DNA of 47,162 nt from assembly GCA_020851655.1 (NCBI GenBank), contig JADZCI010000159.1, positions 1 through 47,162 of the forward strand, read 5' to 3'. Numbering within the stretch: the stretch's first letter is position 1; the number at the start of each line of letters is the position of its first letter. Positions 1-11,982 of this stretch are shown here, one piece after another. The DNA is from Bryobacterales bacterium. GTDB taxonomy: Bacteria > Acidobacteriota > Terriglobia > Bryobacterales > Bryobacteraceae. The translations under genes were made by a program, and so were the position numbers. The notes under the pieces were generated by a model. The model was not told where the DNA came from and did not search any database. It worked only from the letters and a program-made list of their open reading frames with translations.

Positions 1-38
1 ATTCGCGATACCATGTGTCAAGAGAGCGCTGCCTTCAA

Positions 39-123
39 GCGGACGTGGCGAAATTGGCAGACGCACCAGACTTAGGATCTGGCGGGGAAACCCATGGGAG
101 TTCAAGTCTCCCCGTCCGCACCA
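39..123 (+). tRNA. tRNA-Leu (anticodon UAG), CCA encoded
   Basis: The acceptor stem pairs GCGGACG (39-45) with CGTCCGC (113-119), followed by discriminator A and an encoded CCA (121-123). The anticodon stem CCAGA (66-70)/TCTGG (78-82) encloses the loop CTTAGGA, whose middle bases TAG (73-75) read CUA leucine codons. The long variable arm after the anticodon stem is typical of class II leucine tRNAs, and the T-loop contains TTCAAGT. The D-arm region carries the expected TGGCGAAATTGGCAGACGC pattern. No terminator with a clear T-tract follows directly. Confidence 0.97.
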
Positions 124-229
124 CCCCCAATCTCCGCCGCGATGGCGCGAGTACAATAACGGACACCGGCGTTTCTTTTTCACCGCGACGCGGGTTCGTA
201 AGTGAAGAACCGCCCGGGGAAGGATACGC

Positions 230-3589
<3,360 letters not shown>

Positions 3590-3592
3590 GCT

Positions 3593-4912
3593 ATGGCCAT
3601 GAAAGATCGCCTCAACGCAGACAAGGCACTCACGCGCCGGGCGCTGGCGCTGGGCACGGCTTCACTCACCGGAGTCTCCCAGGCGTCCGCCGCGGCGGCG
3701 TCCTTTCCCAAAGGCTTTCTGTGGGGCGCGGCGACCGCCGCCCACCAGGTGGAAGGCAACAACGTCAACAGCGATCTCTGGGTGCTGGAGCACCTCACGC
3801 CCACCATCTTCCAGGAACCTTCCGGCGATGCCTGCGATCATTATCACCGCTATCCGGACGACATAAAGATGCTCGCAAAGCTGGGGTTCAACACCTACCG
3901 CTTTTCGATCGAGTGGGCCCGGATCGAACCCGAAAAAGGCTTCTTCTCGACGGCTGAACTCGATCACTACCGGCGCGTGCTGGCCGTGTGTCACGAGCAA
4001 AAGCTCAAGACCATGGTGACCTTCCACCATTTCACCTCGCCGCGCTGGTTTGCCGGTATGGGCGGGTGGGAAAACCCGGCGTCGGTAGACTTCTTCACGC
4101 GCTACTGCGAACGCGCCTCGAAACACCTTGGCGATCTGATCGACTCGGCGGCTACCTTCAATGAGCCCAATGTTCCGATGCTGCTGCAATGGTTGCCGGT
4201 CGACATTGGCATAGCGCGCGGCAACTCGATAACCGGCAACGCTGCCCGGGCGATCGGATCCAGCAAGTTCGGGACGTTTCTGATGGGCAATCAAGACGCG
4301 CTTCGGGACAACATGATCGCGTCCCACCACCGCGGCATGCAAGCGATGAAATCGGCCTCGGGCAAGTTCCCGGTCGGCGTCAACATCGCTATGAGCGACG
4401 ACCAGGCGGCGGGCGCGGACAGCGGACGCGACCGCAAGCGTGAACAGGTGTACGGACCATGGCTGCGCGCCGCCGCCAAGAGCGATTTCACCGGTATTCA
4501 AACCTACACACGCTCACGCGTGGGACCGGCAAAGGATTTGCCCCCGGAGAGAGGCGTCGAACTGACTCAGATGGGCTACGAGTTCTGGCCGGAAGCACTG
4601 GAACAGACGATCCGGTATGCCGCCTCGCAAGCCAAAGTCCCGGTATATGTCACCGAAAACGGCGTCGGCACGGAGGACGACAGCCGCCGCATCGAATACA
4701 TCAAGCGGGCGCTGGCGGGTGTGCAAAATTGTCTCAAAGACGGCATCGATGTGCGCGGATACATACACTGGTCGCTGCTGGACAATTTTGAATGGATGCT
4801 GGGCTACCGTCCGAAGTTCGGGCTCGTCGCCGTCAACCGGGAAACGCAGCAGCGTACGCCCAAGCCGAGCGCATCCTTCCTGGGCGGGATCGCCAGGCGC
4901 AACAGCCTGTAG
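3593..4912 (+). CDS. Exported family 1 glycoside hydrolase (beta-glucosidase)
   Basis: This 439-residue protein is a near-complete GH1 beta-glycosidase that retains configuration through two glutamates. The acid/base lies in TFNEPN (E191) and the nucleophile in YVTENG (E355). The N-terminal barrel motif FLWGAATAAHQVEG and the C-terminal HWSLLDNFEW are both present. The first 35 residues contain TRRALALG and an alanine-rich stretch, which looks like a twin-arginine or Sec signal. That is unusual, because most bacterial GH1 enzymes are cytoplasmic. The ATG is 4 bases after the GH106 stop. With the rhamnosidase it could strip rhamnose and then glucose from a rutinoside-type glycoside (inference). 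Confidence 0.93.
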   Translation: MAMKDRLNADKALTRRALALGTASLTGVSQASAAAASFPKGFLWGAATAAHQVEGNNVNSDLWVLEHLTPTIFQEPSGDACDHYHRYPDDIKMLAKLGFNTYRFSIEWARIEPEKGFFSTAELDHYRRVLAVCHEQKLKTMVTFHHFTSPRWFAGMGGWENPASVDFFTRYCERASKHLGDLIDSAATFNEPNVPMLLQWLPVDIGIARGNSITGNAARAIGSSKFGTFLMGNQDALRDNMIASHHRGMQAMKSASGKFPVGVNIAMSDDQAAGADSGRDRKREQVYGPWLRAAAKSDFTGIQTYTRSRVGPAKDLPPERGVELTQMGYEFWPEALEQTIRYAASQAKVPVYVTENGVGTEDDSRRIEYIKRALAGVQNCLKDGIDVRGYIHWSLLDNFEWMLGYRPKFGLVAVNRETQQRTPKPSASFLGGIARRNSL

Positions 4913-4951
4913 CGGAAAGATCCCTGATAGGATGTACGGCAGGGACTAGCC

Positions 4952-6562
4952 ATGGAACGACGTGACCTGCTGAAAACCGCGGCTTCGACGGCCGCCGGAC
5001 TTACGATTCTCAAGAGCGGAACGCTGCGCGGGCAGACCGCGCCCAGCAACAAGCTCAACATCGCTTTGATCGGCGTATGGGGGCGCGGCACGGCCCATTA
5101 CAACGTCATGAAGACTGAGAACGTCGTGGCGCTGTGCGACGTGAACGAATTGCGTCTGAAGGAAGCGACGGCGATCTTCCCGAAAGCCAAGACCTATTGG
5201 GATTGGCGGAAGGTGATGGACCAGAAGGACGTCGAGGCGGTGATCATCTGCACCGCCGACCACCATCACGCCTTCATCGCCAACTGGGCCCTGAACCGCG
5301 ACATGCACGTTTATTGCGAAAAGCCGCTCGGCATTTCGGTGGAAGAAGCCCGCATCGTCCGCGCCAATTACCTGAAGCGGAAAGGCAAGGTCGCTACACA
5401 ACACGGCACGCAGCGGCACGCTTACCCCAACTTCGAGCGCATCCGCGAGTTGATTCTCGACGGGGCGATAGGCGAGTTGAAGACTGTCCATAGTTGGGAC
5501 GCGCGCCGTCTGCCCCGCCCCGGCTACCCCACGGCCGAGGGGATGCCGCCGGCCGAACTCCACTATGAGCAATGGATCGGCCCCTCGCCGTACCATCCCT
5601 ACAGCCCGCAGTATTTCGGCGGTTCGAACGGGCTGAACTGCCTGTTCTGGAACATGTACCGCGATTTCGGCGTGGGCCAGATGGGCGACATGGGCGCCCA
5701 CACCATGGACCTCGTCTGGAACGTCATCGACGCGGGCGCGCCGTCCACTGTCGACGTCGATCGCGAAGTCAGCGACAAGTACGACGAGAACATTTGTCCC
5801 GTCAAGTTGAAGGCCATTTTCGAGCATCCGGCCAACAGTTGGCGCGGCCCCGTAAAGCTGGTGTGGTATCAGGGCGGCTTGAAACCGGACGCCCCCAAAA
5901 ACTACATTGATTTGTCGCACGTCGGCAACGGCGCGATATTCGAAGGGACCAAGGGCAGCATCTTCGCCGACTTCACCACCAGGGTCATCATCCCGAACAA
6001 CGACGATGGCGACATGACGTATTACAAGCGCCGCGACAAGGACCATCTGCTTCCTCTCATTGGAGGCACGGGACAGGTGACGCAGTCGATGGGTCGTCCT
6101 CCCCAGCGCCCCCCGGCACGCCCCACTGGCGGCCGCGCACTGCCCTCAGGCATGACTGCGATGCCGAGCGCCGAAGTGGGAGCAAACGGCTTCCCTTCGA
6201 TTCAGTTCACCAACGGACTGCCGGCCGCGCTCGGCCTGCCGAACCCGGAAATCGAACGCATTCTCGCCACTGAGAAGGAAGGCAGGCCCTTTGTTCCACC
6301 CGGCCGCGACGTCTTCCAGATGGAATGGATCGAAGCCTGCAAGGGACAGCGAGATCACGTTGTCAACGGCACGAGCAGCAAGACCCATTGCGATTTCGAT
6401 TACGCAGGCACGATGATCGAGCAAATGCTGCTCGGACTCGTGGCTCACCGGGCGGGCAGGAAACTTGAGTACGACGGATCTTCCGGCCGCGTGACCAACA
6501 TGGCTGAAGCCAACGATTACCTCACGCGCAAATACCGGCCCAACTGGACCCTGAACGGTTAG
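4952..6562 (+). CDS. Tat-exported Gfo/Idh/MocA family oxidoreductase
   Basis: This 536-residue NAD(P)-dependent sugar or inositol dehydrogenase-like protein begins with MERRDLLK and a hydrophobic stretch, a classic twin-arginine signal, so it probably folds with its cofactor and acts in the periplasm. The Rossmann motif is G41-x-x-G44-x-G46, and the family signature EKP is at residues 123-125. The C-terminal half carries a proline-rich insertion (about residues 384-400), as is common in acidobacterial and planctomycete members. It lies 39 bases after the GH1 gene on the same strand. Its stop overlaps the stop of the convergent DUF1080 gene in the four bases TTAG. Exported relatives oxidise sugars or glycosides, often at C3. 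The substrate here is unknown. Confidence 0.92.
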   Translation: MERRDLLKTAASTAAGLTILKSGTLRGQTAPSNKLNIALIGVWGRGTAHYNVMKTENVVALCDVNELRLKEATAIFPKAKTYWDWRKVMDQKDVEAVIICTADHHHAFIANWALNRDMHVYCEKPLGISVEEARIVRANYLKRKGKVATQHGTQRHAYPNFERIRELILDGAIGELKTVHSWDARRLPRPGYPTAEGMPPAELHYEQWIGPSPYHPYSPQYFGGSNGLNCLFWNMYRDFGVGQMGDMGAHTMDLVWNVIDAGAPSTVDVDREVSDKYDENICPVKLKAIFEHPANSWRGPVKLVWYQGGLKPDAPKNYIDLSHVGNGAIFEGTKGSIFADFTTRVIIPNNDDGDMTYYKRRDKDHLLPLIGGTGQVTQSMGRPPQRPPARPTGGRALPSGMTAMPSAEVGANGFPSIQFTNGLPAALGLPNPEIERILATEKEGRPFVPPGRDVFQMEWIEACKGQRDHVVNGTSSKTHCDFDYAGTMIEQMLLGLVAHRAGRKLEYDGSSGRVTNMAEANDYLTRKYRPNWTLNG

Positions 6563-7173
6563 TTCGGGCCTGAAGCAATCAGGCGGTACTCGATCTTCCG
6601 CAACGCGCCGGCCGTGTTGTACGAAGCAAAGCCGAAGGGCGCCGACAGTTCGATTTCGCCGGGCCGAAGACTCAACTCCCGGCCCGCGATTTGGACATCG
6701 ATAACCTGCTGGTCGCCAATCCAGGCGCGGATGCGCGCGGCGGTCACCAGCATGCGGAACGCGTACCAGCGCCCCGTCTCGAAATTGAAGTAAGCCCGCG
6801 TCTCGTTGTCGGACGCGTCCCAGCCATCAATGCTCGAGAGACCCACAATGTCGCCGCCCCATCCTCCGGTGACCCACGTCATGAACGAGTCGCGAACCGG
6901 AAACGTCAGGCTCGCAAAGAAGTCGTTGCCCTTGATCCGCATGGCTTCGAAGCGCACTTCGTAATCGTTCTTTGGAAACTGTCCGGTCCAATTTACGCCC
7001 GTCATCGGTCCCCCGGGAGAGAGCACGATGGTTCCGTTTTCGACCGTCACAGCGCCGTGCCTTCGAAACGGAGTCTCCTTCCACCCGGACAGCGATTTGC
7101 CGTCGAACAGAGGAGTCCAGTCTTGAGCGCAGAGCGTGACAACGCCGAGACAGAGGACGAGAGCGAGCCGCAT
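6559..7173 (-). CDS. Exported DUF1080 / 3-keto-disaccharide hydrolase-like protein
   Basis: This 204-residue protein has a short signal peptide (MRLALVLCLGVVTLCAQ) followed by the hallmark LFDGKSLSGWK of the DUF1080 (3-keto-disaccharide hydrolase) concanavalin-like fold. The rest is rich in aromatic beta strands, including SIDGWDASDNETR. Some family members act on 3-keto-glycosides made by a partner dehydrogenase. The reading frame is open far upstream (to about 7806), but that part overlaps the efflux gene on the other strand and reads unlike the family. I therefore start at the ATG whose first base is 7173, which gives a normal signal peptide. It converges on the Gfo/Idh/MocA gene. Confidence 0.88.
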   Translation of the reverse strand: MRLALVLCLGVVTLCAQDWTPLFDGKSLSGWKETPFRRHGAVTVENGTIVLSPGGPMTGVNWTGQFPKNDYEVRFEAMRIKGNDFFASLTFPVRDSFMTWVTGGWGGDIVGLSSIDGWDASDNETRAYFNFETGRWYAFRMLVTAARIRAWIGDQQVIDVQIAGRELSLRPGEIELSAPFGFASYNTAGALRKIEYRLIASGPN

Positions 7174-7560
7174 GCCGACTTGGACTATAGCATGCCGCGC
7201 CGGGTCCAGAAGCGCAAGTCCGGGATGTTCTTCCCTCTTGGCGCAGCGGCAGTTGTTCATAAGAAGGTATGATGACGAATGAAGGATGCTGGCAGAGGGT
7301 TTGCCTTTCTGCGCAGTCTGAGGAGTCGCGATTCTAAATCGCCCGGTTTCCGCTCCGTCCTTGTGTCCATTCCGTACTCGTCCACGCACCGAGGCTCGGA
7401 GCAATCCAAGAGAAATCGACACTGGGAGTAACATCCTGGCGCCGGGCCGCGACATTAGTAAAGAGACCCGCCTCTGACCCAACCGCCGGCATCGCATTGC
7501 TGAGTCCGCGGGTAAGGTCACATGAATCAGTCCGGCTCTTACGCTCTGGTGCTTGGTGAG
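7174..7560. other. Divergent intergenic region between the DUF1080 and efflux genes
   Basis: About 390 bases separate the DUF1080 start (7173, minus) from the efflux adaptor start (7561, plus; 7522 is an alternative). Reading frames here do not resemble known proteins. On the minus strand, TATAGT at 7184-7189 with TTCTGG at 7206-7211 (16-base spacing) is a weak possible promoter for the DUF1080 gene, but it would leave almost no leader. A perfect inverted repeat at 7328-7342 is listed separately. No RNA gene or repeat is seen. Confidence 0.6.
7328..7342. promoter_or_regulatory. 15-base palindrome, candidate operator of the efflux operon
   Basis: GCGATT-CTA-AATCGC is a perfect 6-base inverted repeat with a 3-base spacer. 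It sits in the divergent intergenic region about 180-220 bases upstream of the efflux adaptor. Such repeats are typical binding sites of TetR- or MarR-type repressors of RND operons, but no such regulator is encoded in this window. Chance occurrence is possible. Confidence 0.3.
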
Positions 7561-8799
7561 ATGAAAACAAAAAACATTTCGATCTGGCTGCATTGCGCCG
7601 TTCTTCTGTTTGCCGTGGGGTGTTCCAAGTCGGCTTCCGAGGGGCCGCTGGGCGCCGCGCCGGTAGTCGTACTGACGCCGGTCGAGCAGAAGGACGTGCC
7701 TATTTACGCGGAATGGATCGGCACTCTCGATGGGATGGTCAACGCGGCCATTCGCGCGCAGGTGCCCGGCTATCTGCTCCGGCAAGACTATCTGGAAGGT
7801 TCCCATGTCCGGAAAGGACAGTTACTCTTCGAAATTGATTCACGTCCATTTCAGGCCGCGTTCGCTCAGTCCCAGGGCCAAGTGGCTCAAGCCCGGGGTC
7901 AACTGGCGCAAGCAAAGGCACAGTTGGTCCAGTCGGAAGCGCAGCTAGCCAAAGCGCGCGCCGACCAGGTGCGAACCCAACTTGATTCGGACCGCTACCT
8001 TCCGCTTGCCAAAGCGCAGGCGGTCACACAGCAGGACGTGGACAACGCGGTCCAAAACAACATCGCCGCCAAAGCCCAAATCCAGGCCGCGTCGGCCCAG
8101 GTGGAAACGGCCAAGGCACAGATTCAAGCAAGCAACGCCGCGGTCGAGGCCGCGCTCGCCGCGTTGGAGACAGCCCGGGTCAACCTGGAGTTTACCCGGC
8201 TCACCGCGCCCATTGACGGCATCGCCGGGCGGGCGCGAATGCAGGTGGGTGACCTGGTTAGCCCCAGCAGTGATCCCGTGACCACGGTTTCGACGCTGGA
8301 TCCGATTAAGGCCTACTTCACGATCAGCGAGCAGGAGTACCTCGGCTTCGCGCGTGAACACGACGGCCCCCAAGCCGTCATGAAGCGCTTGCAACTCGAA
8401 CTGATCCTGGCGGATGGCTCGGTCTATCCGGAGAAGGGCAGGTTCTTCTTTGCCGACCGCCAGGTGGATCCTGGAACCGGCGCGATTCAACTGGCCGGAC
8501 TCTTCCCCAACCCGGGCAACGTGCTGAGACCTGGCCAATACGGCAAGGTTCGCGCCGTGGTTCGGGTGAAAAAGGGCGCGCTGCTTGTTCCCCAGCGCGC
8601 GGTGCTGCAACAGCAAGGGGGCTATCAGGTGGCGGTAGTGAACCAGTCCAATGAGGTGAGCTTGCGGACGGTTCAGCCCGGTGAGTCCTACGGTACCCAG
8701 TGGATCATCAATGACGGGCTCAAGCCAGGTGACCGGGTGATTGCCGAAGGCGCTGACAGAGTCCGCCCAGGGATGAAGGTCCACCCGCAAGGAACCTGA
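7561..8799 (+). CDS. RND efflux periplasmic adaptor lipoprotein (MFP)
   Basis: This is the membrane fusion protein of a tripartite HAE1-type efflux pump, bridging the inner-membrane transporter and the outer-membrane channel. From 7561 the protein begins MKTKNISIW and has a lipobox ending at C21 (LFAVGC), so it is lipid-anchored like AcrA. A barrel-sandwich segment (LEGSHVRKGQLLFEID) is followed by a long Ala/Gln-rich coiled-coil hairpin (about residues 100-205) and then beta-barrel and membrane-proximal domains. An in-frame ATG at 7522 has a better-spaced AAGG. I prefer 7561 because it gives the basic n-region expected of a signal peptide. The transporter gene starts 6 bases after the stop. 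Confidence 0.92.
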   Translation: MKTKNISIWLHCAVLLFAVGCSKSASEGPLGAAPVVVLTPVEQKDVPIYAEWIGTLDGMVNAAIRAQVPGYLLRQDYLEGSHVRKGQLLFEIDSRPFQAAFAQSQGQVAQARGQLAQAKAQLVQSEAQLAKARADQVRTQLDSDRYLPLAKAQAVTQQDVDNAVQNNIAAKAQIQAASAQVETAKAQIQASNAAVEAALAALETARVNLEFTRLTAPIDGIAGRARMQVGDLVSPSSDPVTTVSTLDPIKAYFTISEQEYLGFAREHDGPQAVMKRLQLELILADGSVYPEKGRFFFADRQVDPGTGAIQLAGLFPNPGNVLRPGQYGKVRAVVRVKKGALLVPQRAVLQQQGGYQVAVVNQSNEVSLRTVQPGESYGTQWIINDGLKPGDRVIAEGADRVRPGMKVHPQGT

Positions 8800-8805
8800 A
8801 GCCGC

Positions 8806-11800
8806 ATGTCCCAGTTCTTCATCAACCGGCCCATCGTGGCTATCGTGATCTCCATCCTGCTGGTGGTGATCGGCGCAACCACGGTATTGTTTCTGCCCGT
8901 CGCTCAGTTCCCCAATATTGTGCCGCCGGAAGTGCAGGTTATTGGCACATACGTCGGCGCGGACGCCCTGGCGATCGAACAGGCGGTCGCAACCCCGATC
9001 GAGCAACAGATGAGCGGCGTGGACAACATGAACTACATGTACTCGCTCAACGCGGCTGCCGCCGGGCAGATGCGGCTCACCGTCAACTTCGACGTAACGA
9101 CGCATCCGAACGAGGACCTGATCCTCACCCAGATGCGCCAGACGCTGGCCTCGCCGCAGTTGCCTCCGGAGGTGGCCAACTATGGAGTGACGGTTCAAAA
9201 AGCGGTCACGGCCCCGCTCATCATGCTGGCCCTTTATTCGCCAGGCGGAACCGTGGATGCGCGCTATCTGGCCAACTACTCCTACATCAACCTCAACGAC
9301 CAGTTCCTGCGTATCCCCGGTATCGCAATGGTGCAAGTATGGGGCGCGGGCCAGTATGCCATGCGGATCTGGGTCAAGCCGGACCAACTGGCCAAGCTGG
9401 GAATCACCGTGCCGGACATCGTTCGCGCGGTGCAGTCGCAGAACACCGTCAATCCGGCCGGCAAGATCGGCGGCGAGCCGGCGCCGCCCGGGCAGGAATA
9501 TACCTACTCGGTCCGCGCGCAGGGCCGTCTGGTTACGCCGGAAGAGTTCGGCCAGATCGTGATCCGCGAGGCTCCGAACGGAGGAGTTGTGCGGGTCCGG
9601 GACGTCGCCCGGGTTGATCTCGGGGCTCAGGATTACAGTGCGATAGGCCGCTTCAACGGCCGCCCCAGCGCTGTCATCGCGCTGTTCCAGTTGCCGGGGT
9701 CGAATGCTGTTGAAGCTGCAAACGGCGTCCGCAAGCTGATGGACGAAGCCAAGCGGAGATTTCCGCCGGACATCGATTACGCAGTGGCGCTGGACACCAC
9801 CGTAGCGGTCCGGGAAGGCCTGCGGGAAATCGTCGAAACCCTGCTAATCGCGATCGCGCTGGTGATCGTCGTTGTCTACGTCTTCCTGCAAGGATGGCGC
9901 GCGACGCTGATTCCGCTGCTTGCCGTGCCGGTCTCGCTGGTGGGAACGTTCGCGTTCTTCCCACTCTTCGGTTTCTCCATCAATACCCTCTCATTGTTCG
10001 GTCTTGTCCTGGCCATCGGACTGGTGGTGGACGACGCCATCATTGTTGTCGAGGCGGTTGCCCGGCACATCGAAGAAGGGCTGCCGCCGAAACAGGCCGC
10101 GTTGAAAGCGATGCGGGAGATCTCCGGACCGGTGATCGGTATCGCGCTGGTCCTTTCCGCCGTCTTTGTGCCCACCGCCTTCATACCTGGCATCACCGGC
10201 CGGCTCTACCAGCAGTTCGCGATCACTACCGCCATCTCGGTAGTCATCTCGGCATTCAACGCACTCAGCCTCAGCCCGGCTCTTTCGGCGCTGATCTTGC
10301 GGCCGCGCAAGGCAGGCCGGAGCCCGTTGCTCGCCTTCTTCGATTGGTTCAACCGGCTTTTTGGAAGGGGCACGCAGATCTACGTTCGCCTGTGCGGCGG
10401 ACTGATCCGTAAGAGCGCCGTAGCTGTGTTCATCCTGGTGGCTTCCGTTGCCGCCAGCGCCGTTTTGAGCGGCCGCCTGCCGGCCAGCTTTCTGCCGGAT
10501 GAAGATCAGGGCTACGTGTACATCAATTTTCAGCTACCCAAGGCCGCCTCGCTCCAGCGCACCGAGGAAGTCTGCCACAAGATCGAAAAGATCGTTGCCG
10601 CCACGCCCGGCGTTGACTTCTATACGGGCGTTGCCGGCTACAGCATGCTGAGCGGAGTGCGCAACACCTTTGGCGGCTTTTTCTCCGTCGCGTTCAAGAA
10701 GTGGAATGAGCGCTCGACGAGGGAGGAACAGTATCACGAAATCGAGCAGCGTTTGAATCGCGAACTGGCGAAGTTGCCCGAGGCGCTGGCGTTCAGCTTT
10801 TCGCCTCCCGCCATCCCGGGTGTCGGCACCGCGGGCGGCTTCACATTTGTGCTGGAGGACCGCGCGGGACGGGATATTGACTTCCTGGCGGGCAACCTGG
10901 ACAAGTTCATGGCCGCCGCGGGTAAGCGCCCGGAGATCGCCGGCCTCAATACGACGTTTCTAGGTAGCGTGCCGCAGCTTTTTGTCGACGTGGACCGGGA
11001 TAAAGCTCTCAAGCAGGGCGTGCAGTTGACTGACGTCTACAAGACCGTCCAGACGTTCATGGGCGGTCTGTTCGTCAACTATTTCAACCGCTTCGGCCGC
11101 CAGTGGCAGGTGTATCTTCAGGCTGGCGACGATTACCGCAACCGCGTCGAAAACGTCGGCAGCTTCTATGTGCGCAACGGCAACAACGAGATGGTGCCGC
11201 TGTCTTCGTTGACCAAGGTCGAGCCGCGGTTGGGGCCCGAATTCACCATGCGTTTCAACCTCTACCGTAGCGCGCAGATCAATGGCAGAGCCGCGCCGGG
11301 CTACAGTTCCGCGCAGGCCATGGCCGCGCTCGAAGATGTTTTCTCCCAGACGATGCCGCAAGAAATGGGCTACGACTACATGGGCATGTCGTTTCAGGAG
11401 AAAAAGGCGCAGCAGGGAATACCACCGTCGGCGATCTTCGGATTCTCGCTGCTGTTTGTCTTTCTGATCCTGGCAGCCCTGTATGAAAGCTGGTCTCTGC
11501 CGTTCAGCGTGCTGCTCAGCACGCCAGTGGCCGTATTCGGCGCATTCTTTTTCTTGTGGCTGCGCCGGACAGTGCTACTGGCTATATCGCCAGCCTACAT
11601 GGTCTCGATTGAGAATAACGTCTTTTCGCAGATCGGCATGGTGATGCTAATCGGCCTGTCGGCCAAGAACGCAATCCTGATCGTGGAGTTCGCCAAAGCG
11701 GCTTATGAGAATGGCGCCTCTCTGGTGGATGCCGCGCTTGAAGGCGCCAGGCTTCGTCTCCGCCCGATATTGATGACCTCGTTCGCCTTCATCTTCGGCT

Positions 11801-11982
11801 GCGTGCCTTTGTGGATCGCATCCGGCTCCGGATCGGTAGCGCGCCAGATCATGGGCACGACGGTTATCGGGGGCATGGTAGCCGCCAGCTTCATCGGCGT
11901 TTTCCTGATCCCCGTCATCTTTTACCTGGTGGAGAAAGTATCGGGCGCACGGAGGACACCCAATGTCAGTGATGCCGCCTAA
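8806..11982 (+). CDS. RND multidrug efflux transporter, HAE1 family (AcrB/MexB type)
   Basis: This 1058-residue inner-membrane proton antiporter begins with the canonical MSQFFINRPIVAIVISI. The proton-relay residues of the family are present: D409 and D410 in GLVVDDAI, and K954 in LSAKNAILIVEFAK. The length matches AcrB (about 1049), with two sets of membrane helices each preceded by large periplasmic loops, and helix four holds the DD pair. It lies between the adaptor gene (6-base gap) and the outer-membrane channel gene (20-base overlap), so the three form one operon encoding a full pump. Substrates cannot be told from sequence. Amphipathic drugs, solvents or bile-like compounds are usual for the family. 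Confidence 0.96.
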   Translation: MSQFFINRPIVAIVISILLVVIGATTVLFLPVAQFPNIVPPEVQVIGTYVGADALAIEQAVATPIEQQMSGVDNMNYMYSLNAAAAGQMRLTVNFDVTTHPNEDLILTQMRQTLASPQLPPEVANYGVTVQKAVTAPLIMLALYSPGGTVDARYLANYSYINLNDQFLRIPGIAMVQVWGAGQYAMRIWVKPDQLAKLGITVPDIVRAVQSQNTVNPAGKIGGEPAPPGQEYTYSVRAQGRLVTPEEFGQIVIREAPNGGVVRVRDVARVDLGAQDYSAIGRFNGRPSAVIALFQLPGSNAVEAANGVRKLMDEAKRRFPPDIDYAVALDTTVAVREGLREIVETLLIAIALVIVVVYVFLQGWRATLIPLLAVPVSLVGTFAFFPLFGFSINTLSLFGLVLAIGLVVDDAIIVVEAVARHIEEGLPPKQAALKAMREISGPVIGIALVLSAVFVPTAFIPGITGRLYQQFAITTAISVVISAFNALSLSPALSALILRPRKAGRSPLLAFFDWFNRLFGRGTQIYVRLCGGLIRKSAVAVFILVASVAASAVLSGRLPASFLPDEDQGYVYINFQLPKAASLQRTEEVCHKIEKIVAATPGVDFYTGVAGYSMLSGVRNTFGGFFSVAFKKWNERSTREEQYHEIEQRLNRELAKLPEALAFSFSPPAIPGVGTAGGFTFVLEDRAGRDIDFLAGNLDKFMAAAGKRPEIAGLNTTFLGSVPQLFVDVDRDKALKQGVQLTDVYKTVQTFMGGLFVNYFNRFGRQWQVYLQAGDDYRNRVENVGSFYVRNGNNEMVPLSSLTKVEPRLGPEFTMRFNLYRSAQINGRAAPGYSSAQAMAALEDVFSQTMPQEMGYDYMGMSFQEKKAQQGIPPSAIFGFSLLFVFLILAALYESWSLPFSVLLSTPVAVFGAFFFLWLRRTVLLAISPAYMVSIENNVFSQIGMVMLIGLSAKNAILIVEFAKAAYENGASLVDAALEGARLRLRPILMTSFAFIFGCVPLWIASGSGSVARQIMGTTVIGGMVAASFIGVFLIPVIFYLVEKVSGARRTPNVSDAA

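Noticed and set aside
7174..7806. Upstream extension of the DUF1080 reading frame
   Set aside because: The extra residues overlap the efflux adaptor on the opposite strand and do not look like the family. The ATG at 7173 gives a clean signal peptide.
7945..9387. A minus-strand open frame of 480 codons
   Set aside because: It is antisense to the efflux adaptor and transporter genes and is rich in His, Arg and Gly, as typical of shadow frames.
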